A stretch of DNA of 64,000 nucleotides, taken from positions 155,650,107-155,714,106 of the forward strand of contig OY744520.1 in the NCBI GenBank assembly GCA_963556195.1. Reading direction: 5' to 3'. The notes beneath the pieces were generated by a model. It saw only the letters and a list, made by a program, of their open reading frames with translations. It made no database searches and was not told the origin of the DNA. Below, piece after piece: positions 43,848 to 55,885 of this stretch. The DNA comes from Sepiola atlantica. Taxonomy: Eukaryota; Mollusca; Cephalopoda; Sepiida; Sepiolidae. Positions within the stretch are counted from its first letter, which is position 1. Each line of letters starts with the position of its first letter. A program made the position numbers and the translations under genes.

Positions 43848-46800
43848 CCCGCGGGTGTCGTCGGTTTCTCTGTACAGGGGTTTGTCAGAGACTCTGACAT
43901 GAGGATACTTTTTACTTGAAGTAAACTCTGACCACATATACAAGAATTGTGTGCTGTACTTTCAAGCCATCCAGTACGTCTCCCGAATTGCGGACGGGGA
44001 CACACCCTATACTCATAGAGCGCAGCTTCAAATAAACAATTAGAAACTGTTGACAGTGAGGAAATTAATAATAAAAATATGAATAAAAACAAAAATAAAT
44101 ACTGGCAGGCCGGCACCCAGGATAAAAAGGTCCCATTAACCCGTTCATACACCAGGCGGGAAGTCGTAAGCAATGGTGTAAACCTTCCTGCCTCTGGAAA
44201 TATGCTTCAGCCAATACAGAGGTTTACTAGGGTAATCCATCAGGCCTTGAGACAAAAAGTTCCTGCCCCCCTATCTCCATAAATTACAGCAACAAAAAAA
44301 GAAACATAAGAGGCGTAAAAGCCCAAACATGGACTGTTGCACAAAAGAAGGTGCTATTGTTTTGCTACCACTACTCAAAGTTTGAAAAGTGGAGCAAAAC
44401 CTCCAATGAGATTCTAGCTGATAAGATCCAAGAATCTAACCTCCTCGAAAAATATACACCGGTTGCCCGCCTACGATCGCTTGCTTCCCAGATGGGGATA
44501 TATATAACAGAAGAAGAGAGCACCCTTATAAAAAATGCATCCCTTAGAGAGGCTGAAGAGGACTCCCTTCTTATTAGGGAAGAAGAAACTAGACAGAAAC
44601 AAGAGTCTAGATTTGAGAGGGAAGAACAGTGGACACTGGTATGGGCTATGAAATATGCTCAAGCAAAATATACCAAACAAAAAAAGAGAACAAAGACCTA
44701 GAGGGAAATATCCTTCTACTTCTGTGCAGGCAAGAAAAATGTTCCACCACAAAAAATAACTTGCCAAAGATATAACAGCATGAGTCTGTTAAATGAAGCT
44801 GAGCTGGAATCCATGCCATTAGAGATAGCAACCCTTATAAGAACCAAAAAAATGTTCACCTGAAAGCCCCATCAACATTCTCACGATTCCCATCATCGTC
44901 CAAAACACCACACCACATGTACAGCAGAAACTATATTACAATTCACCCATGAATGAAACTGTCAAACTGTGTTCATGACAACCCACCATAAAACCACATA
45001 AATACAAAAATCCCCTTTAGCAAGGGGCTCCCCGACAAGTATACAAGCACCATCATCTGTCTATTTAGAATCAGGCCCGCATTGGACCTAAGTTTTTTCT
45101 CACCACTATCACCGAGACCACTTGAATTCTCATCATTACCTCAGAAATTACTGGAACCAAATGATGAGCAATTGGCCTTTGAAGAAGAACTTTGGAATAC
45201 AATTGAGGAAGTCCAGATGAATTGGCTGGAGGAAAGACCTCAACTGCCAAAAACCCAAACCTAGAGAGCTACCAAGGCAGTAATACAAAACATAAATATC
45301 GCTCTCCAAAGACTTGTTCGATCCAACACATCCATGACGTAGCTAAATCTAGTATCATACGCTGCAGGACTTTACATCGTTAGGAAAACACTCTCTTAAT
45401 TCAAAAATCAATGCGAGTCCAAAGCACGAGCCACAACACCACCGTGGAAACTGAAACTCCAGAAACAACTTAACTTTTGCAGAAAGGAAGTGTCTCAAAT
45501 TAAACAATTCCTTGCTGTTTCTACAGCGCGGGGACGGCAGAGAAACTCCATCTTCAGACTCAGTTTTAAATTTTAAAAAATGTAAAAGAAATTGAAAACG
45601 TTGCAAGGGAACTTGAAGGAAAAATCCCAACACTTGCCAAAATAATTCAAGAAAAGGATAACAAGCACAGAGCGAAAGTTGAGAACAGACAGTTAAAAAA
45701 GAATACACGACTATTCTACCGAAATTTGGGCGGAGAGAATGTAACGGTGCAAAAGCCACCAGAAGAGAAGGAGCTAGAACACAACTGGAGGCCTTTGTTT
45801 GAAAATGAGGGGCCATGCAACTAAGAGGCCGAGTGGATTTCAGATAAAGCTCGAAGTAATTAAAGCAAGCTAAACATGCCAGAGATAACGTCTGGAATGA
45901 TAAAACGAAAGTTGAATCCATTTCAGAATCACAAAAAACTTGGCATAGATAATTTTTGCCTGAAAAACCTAACAGCACTTCATAGCCATTATAGTAGCTG
46001 TTTCACCAGACGTTTGAAGGGTGAGGAGGCCACACCAACATAGCTAGTAAAAAGGTGATACGACGCTCATACCATTAACGAGTGAGACACAACACCCTAC
46101 AAAATACAGATCAATCTGCTGCCTCACTACAACCTCCAAACTCTACAGTGACCTGGTTGCAGACAGCATCTACGAACACCTCTCTTCTGGAGCATACCTG
46201 GCAAGAGAACAAGCAGGGTCTAGGAGGAAGTGTTTAGGCACGAACGGAGCAATTGTTAATCAATAAGACCATCCTTGAGGACTGTAGGAAGAGGCAGATA
46301 AATCTAAGCATGACTTGGATTGATTACCAAAAGGCATGCGATAGTGTACCCCACGCATCGCTCCTGCGCTGCCTTGATCTGTATAATATCCATCCGGTCA
46401 TCACGAAAATCATGGCAGTACAAATAAATATGTGGAAAACAACTATGGCATTATAACACACTAATGAAACAATACAAATCCCTGACGTCAAGATCCGAAG
46501 AGGAATCTACCAAAGAGATAGCTTATATACGCTACTCTTTTGTCTGGCAATTGATCCACATTACTAAAAAAAGTCAGAGTGCCTACAATCTGAACCAGAG
46601 CTGCAAACAAGATCTAGACAAAAGAGTCAATTACCTGCTCTTCATGGATGACCTCAAGCTGTATGCTAGTTCAGATGCTTACTTAAACCGACTCTTACAG
46701 GTTTACATACCGTTTCCAAATATATCGGAATGAAGTTCGGACTAGACAAATGTGCCAAGTGCTCCTTAGAGCTGGGAAGGAGATCCAAACAGAAAACATA

Positions 46801-47950
46801 TTGCTTGATGAAGATACTCACATCAAAGACCTTGAAGAACAGAAACAATACAGATACCGTAGCATAAATGAAAACGATTCAATTCAACATGCCAAGATGA
46901 GATAACAAATTGGCAGAGAATATATATGCCGTGTTAGAAAAATTGGCAAAACACAGCTAACAAACAAAAACAAAGTAACTTCCATTAACCAATTAGCTAT
47001 GCCAGTGATTCCATACAGGTTTGGAAGTATTGAGATGCCTCAAAAAGACATTAATATATTAGACACTAAAACGAGAAAAATGTTAGCAATGTACAGAGTA
47101 ATGTACAGAAACCAGTGTCTACCAAGGCTGTATCTCCCAAAGGGAACAGGGTGTATGGGTCTCAGAAATTGACCAACATCGAGCCACTATCTGATGAGCT
47201 CCCAGACCCCAAACCTTATGAGGAAATCAGAGCAAGCAGAACAACCTCTATCACTAAATTGGACAAACATTTTGGACAGGACTGTCTTACAAAAAAGGCA
47301 GAAACAGACAACAATCCTGTAACAGAAATAGCTCGCAAATACGTCAGAAATACACCAACATCTTCCATTCCAGAAAACTGGAAGAATGGGCCAACCGACA
47401 ACGTGCTAAATATTTAGTGGGTGAATTATCCCAGGAATATATAGATAAGGAAGGCTCTGTCGAATGGCTGAAAAGAGGATCTCTTCATTATGATCAGGAG
47501 AGAATAATAATGGCTGCTCAAGATTAAGGCTTGATGACCAATGCCTTTAAAAAGATGAGTGGTCTCAGCAACAATAACTAGTGCAGGTTCTGTCACAAAA
47601 AAGTAGAGAGTATGAGACACTTGACATCCAGTTAAAAGGTACTCCTGGGGGATTGCTATAATACAATGCAACACAACAGAGTGTGTAAATATCTTCATTG
47701 GACTATTTGTATAAAGTTGAATATCCAGTGTAGCAGCAAGTCCCGGGAGCATATACCAGAAAGAACAGTTGGAAATAATTTATACACCATCCACTATGAC
47801 CAGGCAATCCTTACAGCTACATATCTAGAAAACGGAGCTATTAAACATGATATCGTAATATAGGATAACATGGAGAAAGTAGCAACCCTAATCGAAGTCA
47901 GTGTCCCTAATGATAGTCGTGTTTTGTTAATGTTTCCATTTTTCTATTCG
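43848..47950 (+). mobile_element. R4/Dong-type LINE, copy 2 (near full length, inactive)
   Basis: About 4.1 kb can be followed with frameshifts and stops. The N-terminal part (44,300-44,700) reads YYSKFEKWSKTSNEILADKI, RLRSLASQMGIYITEEE, and is charged and helical. A middle part (45,420-45,830) includes PPWKLKLQKQLN, TRLFYRNLGGENVTVQKPPE and AEWISDKA. The reverse transcriptase (46,100-46,900) has LINKTILEDCRKRQINLSMT, WIDYQKACDSVPH, VKIRRGIYQRDSLYTLLF and LLFMDDLKLYAS, with the catalytic FMDD at 46,641-46,652. The C-terminal part (47,400-47,900) has CRFCHKKVESMRHL (zinc-binding CxxC...H), DQAILTATYLENGAIKHDIV and LIEVSVPNDS, a restriction-like endonuclease. The upstream GC-rich part from 43,848 may be the 5' untranslated region. 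It diverges from copies 1 and 3, so two subfamilies exist. Confidence 0.8.
46253..46735 (+). pseudogene. Reverse transcriptase palm of LINE copy 2
   Basis: The best preserved portion of the element. Motif A appears as WIDYQKACDSV (46,318-46,350) and motif B as GIYQRDSLYTLLF, where families of this type have GIFQGDSLSPLLF. Motif C is FMDD. The conserved G before DS in motif B is R here, and a frameshift separates motifs A and B, so the enzyme cannot be active. Confidence 0.8.
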
Positions 47951-49094
47951 GTTTATTTTTCTCGTTCAGCTTTCCTCGCGTTGTTAACTGCATTTGTTGC
48001 GTCGTGATCGATATGTATTGTATTTATTCTCTTTTAATTTTTTCGTATATGAAACTGTATATTAATATGACTTTCTGCAGTGAGTCGGTCAATGACATTA
48101 TTCTGTGTTCCTTTTCATAATCATTAGTTTTTTAGGTTCTTGAATCACCTTCCTAAGTTCTTTTGTCTAGGATTGTAAGGATCTTGAATATCTTACCTAT
48201 TTGTGTTACCAGCTAAGTTCCAAGTAGTGTTTTCCCATGTCTGAAGTATTCTATTTATTATTATTTTCATCTCTGCTTGTTGGATCGTGTCACCTTGCAG
48301 AATTCACAGGGATTGCATTAGTAAAGTGATTACATGATTGTCATTCGGGTAGCCATTCATTCATTTTATTTTAAATTGTCCTATTTTTATCACAACTAGT
48401 GTATAATTTTCTATCCAAAATTCTATTCCTCCATCCCGATTAAAGATTCCATGTGTGCTTATTCGTATTTGAGCTCCTTATTGTGTTTTGGGTGTAATTG
48501 TAATTCATTCATGTGCATAGGAATATTTATTTATTTCTGTAAATATATAGCACGCTTCATCTGATTAGTGAGTTGGCGAGTGGCATTGGCAACCTGATGA
48601 AGATGGGTAGGGTAGGAAAATTCCACTCGTTATACTTATCTCAACCAGCTGTTGATGTGTATTAATCTTATTATTACTTGAATTATACTGATGTTGATCT
48701 GATGTTTTTCTCGTTGCTGGTTCGGTTACTAGTCGAATATTCTTTCTTTCGTAGTAGAGTTTATTCGTTAAAGGTGGCCTTCGTGGCCGGATGTTTCATC
48801 GTCAATGATTGACCACATTAAAACAGTGGTATCAAACAGTCGTATCAAATATATAGGTTTGATTACACTTAGTACATACTGCACCCCCATGTGACGGAAA
48901 GATAGACAGATCCTTATCTGCAACTGTGATAATCACATTTACATTGGCTCATGTCATCCACTTCGTCAAACTGCCTAGTGAAATCTGACATATTTTAATT
49001 CATAAAGAAACATCTCATATGCCCAATCTTTCACTTAACAGAAATCAGATTTGTTCTAGCAAATTAAAGTTAAAAGTTTCGTGCACATCAATAA
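47951..49094. other. Unique stretch, possibly LINE 3' untranslated region
   Basis: T-rich, no frame. No matching copy elsewhere in the window, so the LINE 3' boundary is not known. Confidence 0.4.
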
Positions 49095-49200
49095 CAGTAG
49101 TAGTAGTAGTAGTAGTAGTAGTAATAGTAGTAGTCGTAGTAGTATGATAAGTAGTAGTAGTAGTGATAGTAGTAGTAGTAGTAGTAGTATCAGAAGGGGG
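49095..49200. repeat. (TAG)n imperfect microsatellite
   Basis: About 95 bp of TAG units with substitutions. Confidence 0.95.
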
Positions 49201-49315
49201 AGGAAGAAGATTTTCAGAAGGATATAAAGTAAGAGTATATGTATGAAATACATTTTTTCAAGTGTAGTACTCCAGGTTTTGTTGAATTTAAACCTATATA
49301 TTTAACCAATAATTG

Positions 49316-49317
<2 letters not shown>

Positions 49318-49372
<55 letters not shown>
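49318..49372. repeat. (TTA)n microsatellite
   Basis: About 54 bp of TTA units. Confidence 0.95.
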
Positions 49373-49518
49373 TTAATTACAATTCAGTGAGTAAACGCCA
49401 TACTAAAGGATAACACAGCGATTACAACATTAATCAACCATTCATTTTAATATCATCGAACCCTAAAAAGAAAAGAATTAGATAATACTATTCCGACAAG
49501 AATTAACTAGATGAGAAC

Positions 49519-49834
49519 ATGGATTTAGAATTTAACCAATGGTTTTACACTGCTGAGTCACTATCTTAGTTTAATAGTATACCAAATAAAATAAAGGGTA
49601 TTACTTACAATTCGACATCGTTGATTTTTATCCATCAATATCCGAAGAACTCTTGAATATGTTCTTAGAATTTGAGATGCACACCGACATGTCCAAGGAT
49701 GAAATCAGCATTATTAAAATATGTAAAGTATCGGTTTTACTCAATTATAATTATCAATGTATGAAGTCTAGAACGACAAATTTCTTGGATTTTGCGATGA
49801 GTGTCTTTGATTCTGCAGAGCATCAGACCGGGTA
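49519..49834 (+). pseudogene. Penelope-like reverse transcriptase fragment (PLE-4)
   Basis: The plus strand reads FNSIPNKIKG, then FDIVDFYPSISEELLNMFLE, SKDEISIIKICKVSVLLNYN and TNFLDFAMSVFDSAE. This resembles the palm of PLE reverse transcriptases: FDIVxFYPSI is motif A with the first catalytic aspartate, and FDVTMGSxDGAE is the following conserved box, altered here. A stop precedes motif A and the frame changes once. Motif C is not found; the frame is lost before the AT tract at 49,962. Confidence 0.7.
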
Positions 49835-49955
49835 GGTCGATAATATTAGTAGACCCTCACAAATATATTGGGTCATAGTAATATCGACCCATATGAATAT
49901 GATGAATTTGCTATAATAAGGGACTCTGTAAACGTCAAGGGTGAACTCTCCAAAG

Positions 49956-49961
<6 letters not shown>

Positions 49962-50004
<43 letters not shown>

Positions 50005-50019
50005 TATATTATATATATA

Positions 50020-50062
<43 letters not shown>

Positions 50063-50082
50063 TATATATATATTATATATTA

Positions 50083-50126
<44 letters not shown>
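49962..50126. repeat. Complex (AT)n array with TTA-TATT phase shifts
   Basis: About 165 bp of AT and ATATTATAT words; phase shifts separate several pure AT stretches. Confidence 0.95.
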
Positions 50127-50129
<3 letters not shown>

Positions 50130-50375
50130 AATATACATTGTTGAATAAAAGTAACAACTCATGTCTACGTATCCTTTGATTAACCCCATTCCCCCGAAGA
50201 TAGACCCAGATAAGTCCGAAAGTACTTGGGAGAAAGATCCAAACTATGGCAAATTCATCAGCCAATTCCCCTCCAAATGTAAGATCCTCATTCGGACTAT
50301 AGAAAGGATCTACCAAAGGATATCTAGACATGAGTTTCTCTTATATGCAACAATACTTGCCTGCAAGAGAAGATG
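50130..50375 (+). repeat. Repeat family shared with 14,600-14,865
   Basis: Encodes DPDKSESTWEKDPNYGKFI and SQFPSKCKILIRTIERIYQR in a 71-codon frame. The minus-strand copy at 14.6 kb preserves many of these residues, despite base differences. It may have been translated once or be a structured 3' region. No domain recognised. Confidence 0.6.
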
Positions 50376-50386
50376 ATGCCTAGATA

Positions 50387-50432
50387 CACACACAGACACA
50401 CACACACACACATATATATATATACACACACA
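50387..50432. repeat. (AC)n-(AT)n-(AC)n compound microsatellite
   Basis: Short compound dinucleotide repeat. Confidence 0.9.
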
Positions 50433-51015
50433 AATGAAAGTATTAGACTTAAGAGCCGAAGTTTTCTACTTACATTACAATTATCGACTTTTTATATAAA
50501 AATGCATACGAGCCGATAATGTTAAACTAATATACGTAAACCCAGAGTACAAACATCTTGCATCAATAATAAAATATATTCCTAGGTTATAGCACGTAAA
50601 CTTAATAATAATTCTAGAAACGAAAAGGTACTTAAGAATTTAAATAACATTAATACCACACCTGAAAAATAGTAGCTATAATAATATTGACATTAAATAT
50701 AAACCACAAGATACACATAACATTATAAACAAAAATTAAAGAAAATGATATATCATTCGGTTTATCCCACAGTATAAACAAATGCTACAACCTAAAACTT
50801 ATCGAGAAACAATTAACTAAAGCCGTATATAAACTAGTCAGAAATAGTTACTTTAAACAGTCATAGAGTTGCAGTAAAAATCAAGTAATAATAGCATTCT
50901 CCACAATAAGAAAATACTAAATAACAGTAGTAAATAGAAAAATGAAATAAAATGCGCATGAAAAGTGAAATATATAAGAGAATAACAATACGAACAACAA
51001 CAATAATAATAATAA
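50433..51015. other. Unique A-rich stretch, no gene seen
   Basis: Nothing recognised. Confidence 0.5.
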
Positions 51016-51019
51016 TACA

Positions 51020-51088
<69 letters not shown>

Positions 51089-51089
51089 C
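51016..51089. repeat. (TAA)n array at LINE 5' junction
   Basis: About 70 bp of TAA/ATA units ending where the next LINE begins. Confidence 0.95.
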
Positions 51090-52011
51090 AAGAAAGCAAT
51101 GGGAACATTGAAATTAAAACTGACAGCTGGAGCACAACACGGACGGATATCAAAATACAGAGAATCATTTTCCAAGGTGACTCCGTATGACCACTACTGT
51201 TTGTGATAGCCCTGATGCAACTAAACTACATACTCAGGTAATGTGATGCCGGATACAAGTTAACAGGCAGAGAACAAAGAATAAACCATCTCATGTAAAT
51301 GGACGACCTGATGCCATTTGCAAAAAGCAAAAAGAACTGGAAAAGCTGATGAATATAAACAGAATCTTCAGCCAAGATATGGAATTTAGAATAGAAAAGT
51401 GTGTATTGCTAGTAATTAAAAAAGGAAATATGCTGATGATTGTCGGCATTGAACTACCCAACCAATAGAAGAGGAGGGTGCTAGGTTAACAGCACAGCTA
51501 TAAATATTTGGGAGTTTTGGAAGCAGACACCATCAAATCAACAGAAATAAATGAGAAGATTGGAAAAGAATAACTAAGAAAACCCAGAAAGGTCTTAGAA
51601 AGGAAATTATATAGCAGAAACCTAATCAAAGGAATAAATACCTGGGCAGTATCACTAATAACATACTCTGGACCATCCATAAGCTGGACAAAAGAAGAAC
51701 TCAGGGACGTTTACCAGAGAACTAGAAAATTAATGACCATGCACAACGCACTGCATCCAAAAGGCGATACAGACAGACTCTACGTGAAGATAAACGAATT
51801 GAGGAAGAGAACTAGTTAGTATAGAAGACTGTGTGGATGACACTAAAGAAAGAGCTAGGGAAATACATAAACCAGAACACAGAAAGACTGATCACCGCAG
51901 CAAGAGACACCGTCTCAACCAACAACTCAGGAAGCACCGAAACCGGACACAAACAGACAAGAAAAGAAAAGTGGGGAAGAAATAAAATACATGGGCGTTT
52001 TATAAGAATTA

Positions 52012-53242
52012 TTAGGTTGATACAAAAACAATTGCGTTTTCTCACATATGTTATATTTATATATGTTTCCTGAATTAATTTATTGATAAATATAGCGTTG
52101 TTATAGGTCATTTCAAAGCACGTGTGTCGCTCTATCGAATCGTATTATTTTTAATTTCTTCATTTATTGTTTTTGCAGGCTTTTCGACAGCATAGGCAAA
52201 ATTGAAACACGCACGATATTCTTGTTCCTGTTCAAACTAGTCAGAAAAGCTGCTGAGACAGTTAGCGTCATACATGTTGCGTTTGGCCTAGGAACCACTA
52301 ACGAACGTACGGCACAAAGGTTGTTCAAGAAATTTCGCAATGGTGACGAGAGCCTCGAAGATCAAGACGGTCAAGGCCGGTCGACTACGGTTGCTAACGA
52401 AGATCTGAAAGCCTTAATTCAAGCCGATCCTCGCAAAACCACACCAGAAGTTGCTGATGAACACGAGGTCGACCACTACATAGTCGTCCGCCATTTGAAG
52501 AAAATTGGGAAGCCAAAAACCTGGATAAATAGGTGCCGCACGAATTGAACGATAATCAAAAACATCGTCGTTTTGAAGTGTCTTCTACGCTCTTGCTGGG
52601 CAACAGAAACTGCCCATTTCTCAAGTTAATTGTGATGTGTGATAAGAAGTGGATCCTCTATGACAATCGGCGACGTTCGGTACAGTGATTGGATGCCGGC
52701 GAAGCTCCCAACCACTTCCCGAAACCGAAATTGCACTAAAAAAAGATTATGGTGACTGTTTGGTAGTCTGTGACCGGTCTCATCACTCACAGCTTCTTGA
52801 ACCCGGGCGGATCGATTACGAAGGAGAAGTACTGCCAACAAAATGATTAAATGTACCAGAAGCTCCAACGTATGCGCTCGAGATTGGTCAATATGAAGGA
52901 ACACATTCTACTCCATGACAACGCTCCCCCACATGATGCACAACTGACCCTGCAGAAGCTGAACGAATTGGGCCGACTGATTATCACTTTTTCAAACGTC
53001 TCGACAACTTCATGCGCGAGAAATGCTTCAAAAGCCGAGATGATGCCGAATCGGCTTTCAATGACTTCATCGCTTCCAGAACTCTGGATTTTTATCATAA
53101 TGGAATAAGTAAACTTGTTTCCCGTTGCCAAAAATGTGTTGATTCTAAGGGTTTTTATTTTGAGTAATAGTTTGGTATAAAAGAAGTTATGGTCTTTTGA
53201 AGTTGAACGTCAAAAACCGCTATTGTTTTTGCACCAACCTAA
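52012..53242 (+). mobile_element. Mariner (cecropia/Hsmar1-like), 1,231 bp, TA target duplication
   Basis: Ends TTAGGTTGATACAAAAACAA and TTGTTTTTGCACCAACCTAA are inverted repeats, flanked by TA on both sides (52,010-52,011 and 53,243-53,244). It lies inside the LINE copy. The transposase shows FKLVRKAAETVSVIHVAFGL and TNERTAQRLFKKFRNGDESL with the second helix-turn-helix, ADPRKTTPEVADEHEVDH, VVRHLKKIGK, then frameshifts. After these come DKKWILYDNRR, LLHDNAPPHDAQLTLQKLNE and, after a deletion of about 15 codons, TDYHFFKRLDNFMREK. The three catalytic aspartates of a DD34D transposase can be placed, but the frame is broken. This is a different subfamily from the 16.2-kb mariner. Confidence 0.92.
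52222..52548 (+). pseudogene. Mariner transposase N-terminal fragment
   Basis: A 108-codon frame covering the paired-like DNA-binding region: FKLVRKAAETV, NERTAQRLFKKF, GDESLEDQDGQGR, then the second helix-turn-helix DEHEVDHYIVVRHLKK. It normally binds the terminal repeats. It ends before the WVPHEL-type box because of a frameshift (KTWINRCRTN followed by a stop). Confidence 0.8.
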
Positions 53243-53683
53243 TACAAGAGAAAGTCGCACAAAAATAGCTCGACGTAGCTGAGAAAACAACACGTGAACA
53301 GAGGAACGGAATCCTTACTGATAGCTGCACAACACAATGCGATTAGGAAAACTACATCACATAAAAAAATAGATAAACCTCAGGAAAACAGTAAATGCGG
53401 ATTGTGCAGACAAAGAAACAAAACAGTAAATCACATGGACCCCAAAATACAAAAATAGGCATGAATGCCAACTAGGATACTGGGAGCTATTTAAACAAAT
53501 GCATTTCGAACAATCGGGCAAATTGTTCAAACATAAATAAGAGGCAATAAAAAACGAAAAACACCAAATCCTCTTGGATATGGAGGTAGAAACTGATAAA
53601 CTCATACAAGTAAGGAGACCGGGTATCATAATCGTCAACAAGAAAGAATAATCTTGCCAAATCGTAGATTTTTCCGTCTTGTT

Positions 53684-54343
53684 GGAATTTGTTAAAGGCC
53701 CCCTCACTGATTGGCTGTTGCCATGTCCCTTAAGGCCCCACGGATTGGCTGTCAGGCATTGCAACCCCTTTTTAGTATAGGTGTCACGTGCGCCAGCCCT
53801 TAACACTCGTGTATACGGCTTCCCGCCCTCTTTTTGACGACTCTGCTCGAGTCAAGAACACATCGATGGTCTTCTTAGTGATACAGCCCACGACGTCATC
53901 ACAGAGAATGACCTCCCACCGATACCCGAACTCTATGCAGGCTCCTTTTCAACGACTTCACTCCAGTCAACAACACATCGGGCGGTCTTCTTAGTGATAC
54001 AACCCACGACGGCATCACCGAGAATGATCTCCCGCCGTTACCAGAACTCTAAAACAGATAAGTTCTAGCGAACCACGTTTTCGCAACAAACCTCACACCC
54101 ACCTCTCTACCATCCTCGTTTCCATCCTCTCTATGATTTACCAATGCCTAAATGAACTTTATGAAACTGTAAATACGCGATCCAACTTTCTCTTTATTAC
54201 TAAATTGATATGAAATTAGACCCTTGTGTTTTGTGTTCCCTCTTCAGACTTCCGTCCTATACATATCTTTGATGATTTTATCTGCACATGGTTACCCCAT
54301 TCTCACGTGGGAGAATTGCACTTTATTTCAGGATTATGTTAAT
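53684..54343. mobile_element. LTR-like insertion in the LINE
   Basis: About 660 bp separate LINE codons VDFSV and ADYRV, which are adjacent in relatives. The segment begins TGTTGGAATTTGTTAA and ends TTAATCCCAACG, a terminal TGTTGG/CCAAC(A) pairing typical of LTR ends. It carries two ATTGGCTG words near the start. A solo LTR is the simplest reading, but no clear target duplication is seen and the ends are imperfect. Confidence 0.45.
53828..54052 (+). repeat. 111-bp tandem duplication inside the LTR-like segment
   Basis: CAACACATCG, TCTTCTTAGTGATACA, CCCACGACG and CGAGAATGA-type words occur twice, at about 53,828-53,938 and 53,940-54,052, with about 15% difference. Tandem enhancer-like duplications are common in LTR promoters. 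Confidence 0.9.
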
Positions 54344-55040
54344 CCCAACGGCTGACTATAGGGTGAATACCAAGGAGACAGAAAAACGAAGCAAATACAC
54401 GTAACTTGCCAGAGTATTGAAATCAATACGGAGGATGAAAGAAGATAAATATAATACCAATAATCGTAGGAGAACAAGGAACAGTTCCGAACCTAGAAAA
54501 AAGACTGGGAGAAATTTGGATCAACGGAAAGACTGAAACCATAGAACCGACGACAATGATAAAAACAGCGTAAATCTTAAAGGAAATCCTTGAATGCGGT
54601 AACCTTTCCACATAAGCTACGAAGACTAACCAGTCACATGCAAGGTACAATAGAGAGAAAACAAAATCACATGAATATCATCACAAGAACTTGAGAAAGG
54701 GAAAATGCAAAAAAGACTATAAGCTACTCCCAAACATAAAACAGTCGTAAAGGCTCAACGAGAATCGAAAGACCGTGGACGGATAGCACACACCAGACCT
54801 CCGCTTGAAGACTGATGAGAGCACTGGGGCATTGGCTTATTACCATCCAAATCCCAGAGAAAGCCAATGGCTGTTACTAACGATAAATCGATGGTAATCG
54901 TCCGTTGTGATAACGCAAATATATTTGTAGTTTTTATCGAAAGACTCCAAGGAACACCACTAGTGATTATCAGTGAGTAATCAGTGTTTACTTCCTGTGT
55001 GATAACTCTTTGTGAGTATATTATAAAAATATAATTAAAA

Positions 55041-55775
55041 AAAAGAGAAAATTATTCTGAGAGTAATATAAATTATCCAATTAGCAATAAGAATGTGAAT
55101 AATGGAGGAAACACTGTAAATTCTGAATTCGCATACATTGCGATTTACACAATAACTGATTAACTGAGGGCATTATTGACAAAGCCACAACTGTCACACA
55201 TGAAAACCAGAATTACAAAAAAATACTATATTGAACACATCGTACCAAAACTAGAAAATGTATTATCGCATAAGCACATTTAGTCAAACATACACAGATT
55301 TAGAACGTCATTATCGAACCATTACTAAATACTAGAAGCGAAATAGAAACGCACTGTAGAGTTATATTGGTATACTAATAAAAATGAATGAAAAAGTAAA
55401 TAAAACAAAAATAAGTAAATATACAAACAATAACTAACACATAAATCTGAAGTGGGGATCAATAACACAAATAGAGCAGATAATGTGTTTCAGTTTTAAC
55501 GTAGCAGAGCAAGGTGACTTTTAGTAAATGTACCCCTATTTAAATATAGAAAAGGCCCAAACCCCTCTAAAAATGGTTACTATTCATGTTCGAGATGGTG
55601 GAATTAAAACCAACGCATCTGATTGGTTTACAAGCACTAGTAAGATATAACAGCAGTTGTTAAACATAAATTCTACGTAATTAAAGTGATGATTGCCTTC
55701 GAGAATATCAAAAACGTTTTAACGTTCCTGCCTACCTTACTTGTCATAAGTATCATTTTCATATCAAAATTTCCG

Positions 55776-55780
<5 letters not shown>
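55041..55780. other. Unique AT-rich stretch, no gene seen
   Basis: Nothing recognised. Confidence 0.5.
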
Positions 55781-55810
<30 letters not shown>

Positions 55811-55819
55811 ATATATATC

Positions 55820-55860
<41 letters not shown>

Positions 55861-55885
55861 GGGGGGAGAGAGAGAGAATGAGAGA
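55781..55885. repeat. (AT)n then (AG)n compound microsatellite
   Basis: AT repeats with C interruptions to about 55,838, then AG repeats to about 55,885. The same AT-to-AG order as at 389 and 26,290. Confidence 0.95.

Larger units (their letters stand above)
51090..55040 (+). mobile_element. R4/Dong-type LINE, copy 3, with two nested insertions
   Basis: The element starts inside the reverse transcriptase at the TAA array. Its reading order is KKAMGTLKLKLTAGAQHGR, DIKIQRIIFQGDSV (motif B), MDDLMPFAKSKKELEKLMN (motif C region, MDD after an in-frame stop at about 51,296-51,307), YKYLGVLEADTIKSTEINEK, LIKGINTWAVSLITYSGPSI and TRKLMTMHNALHPKGDTDRL. A mariner interrupts it at 52,012-53,242. It resumes with NSKCGLCRQRNKTVNHM and GYWELFKQMHFEQSGKL, then IQVRRPGIIIVNKKE and CQIVDFSV. 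An LTR-like segment then intervenes (about 53,684-54,343), and ADYRVNTKETEKRSKYT and IIPIIVG follow. The 3' non-coding tail ends in GTGAGTA near 55,018. Stops are numerous. Confidence 0.8.

Noticed and set aside
45355..45978. 207-codon minus-strand frame
   Set aside because: Antisense of the LINE coding region; plus-strand translation gives the recognisable LINE protein.
48590..48640. Hammerhead core at CTGATGAAGATGGGTAGGG
   Set aside because: No complementary stem II between CTGATGA and the GAAA that follows.
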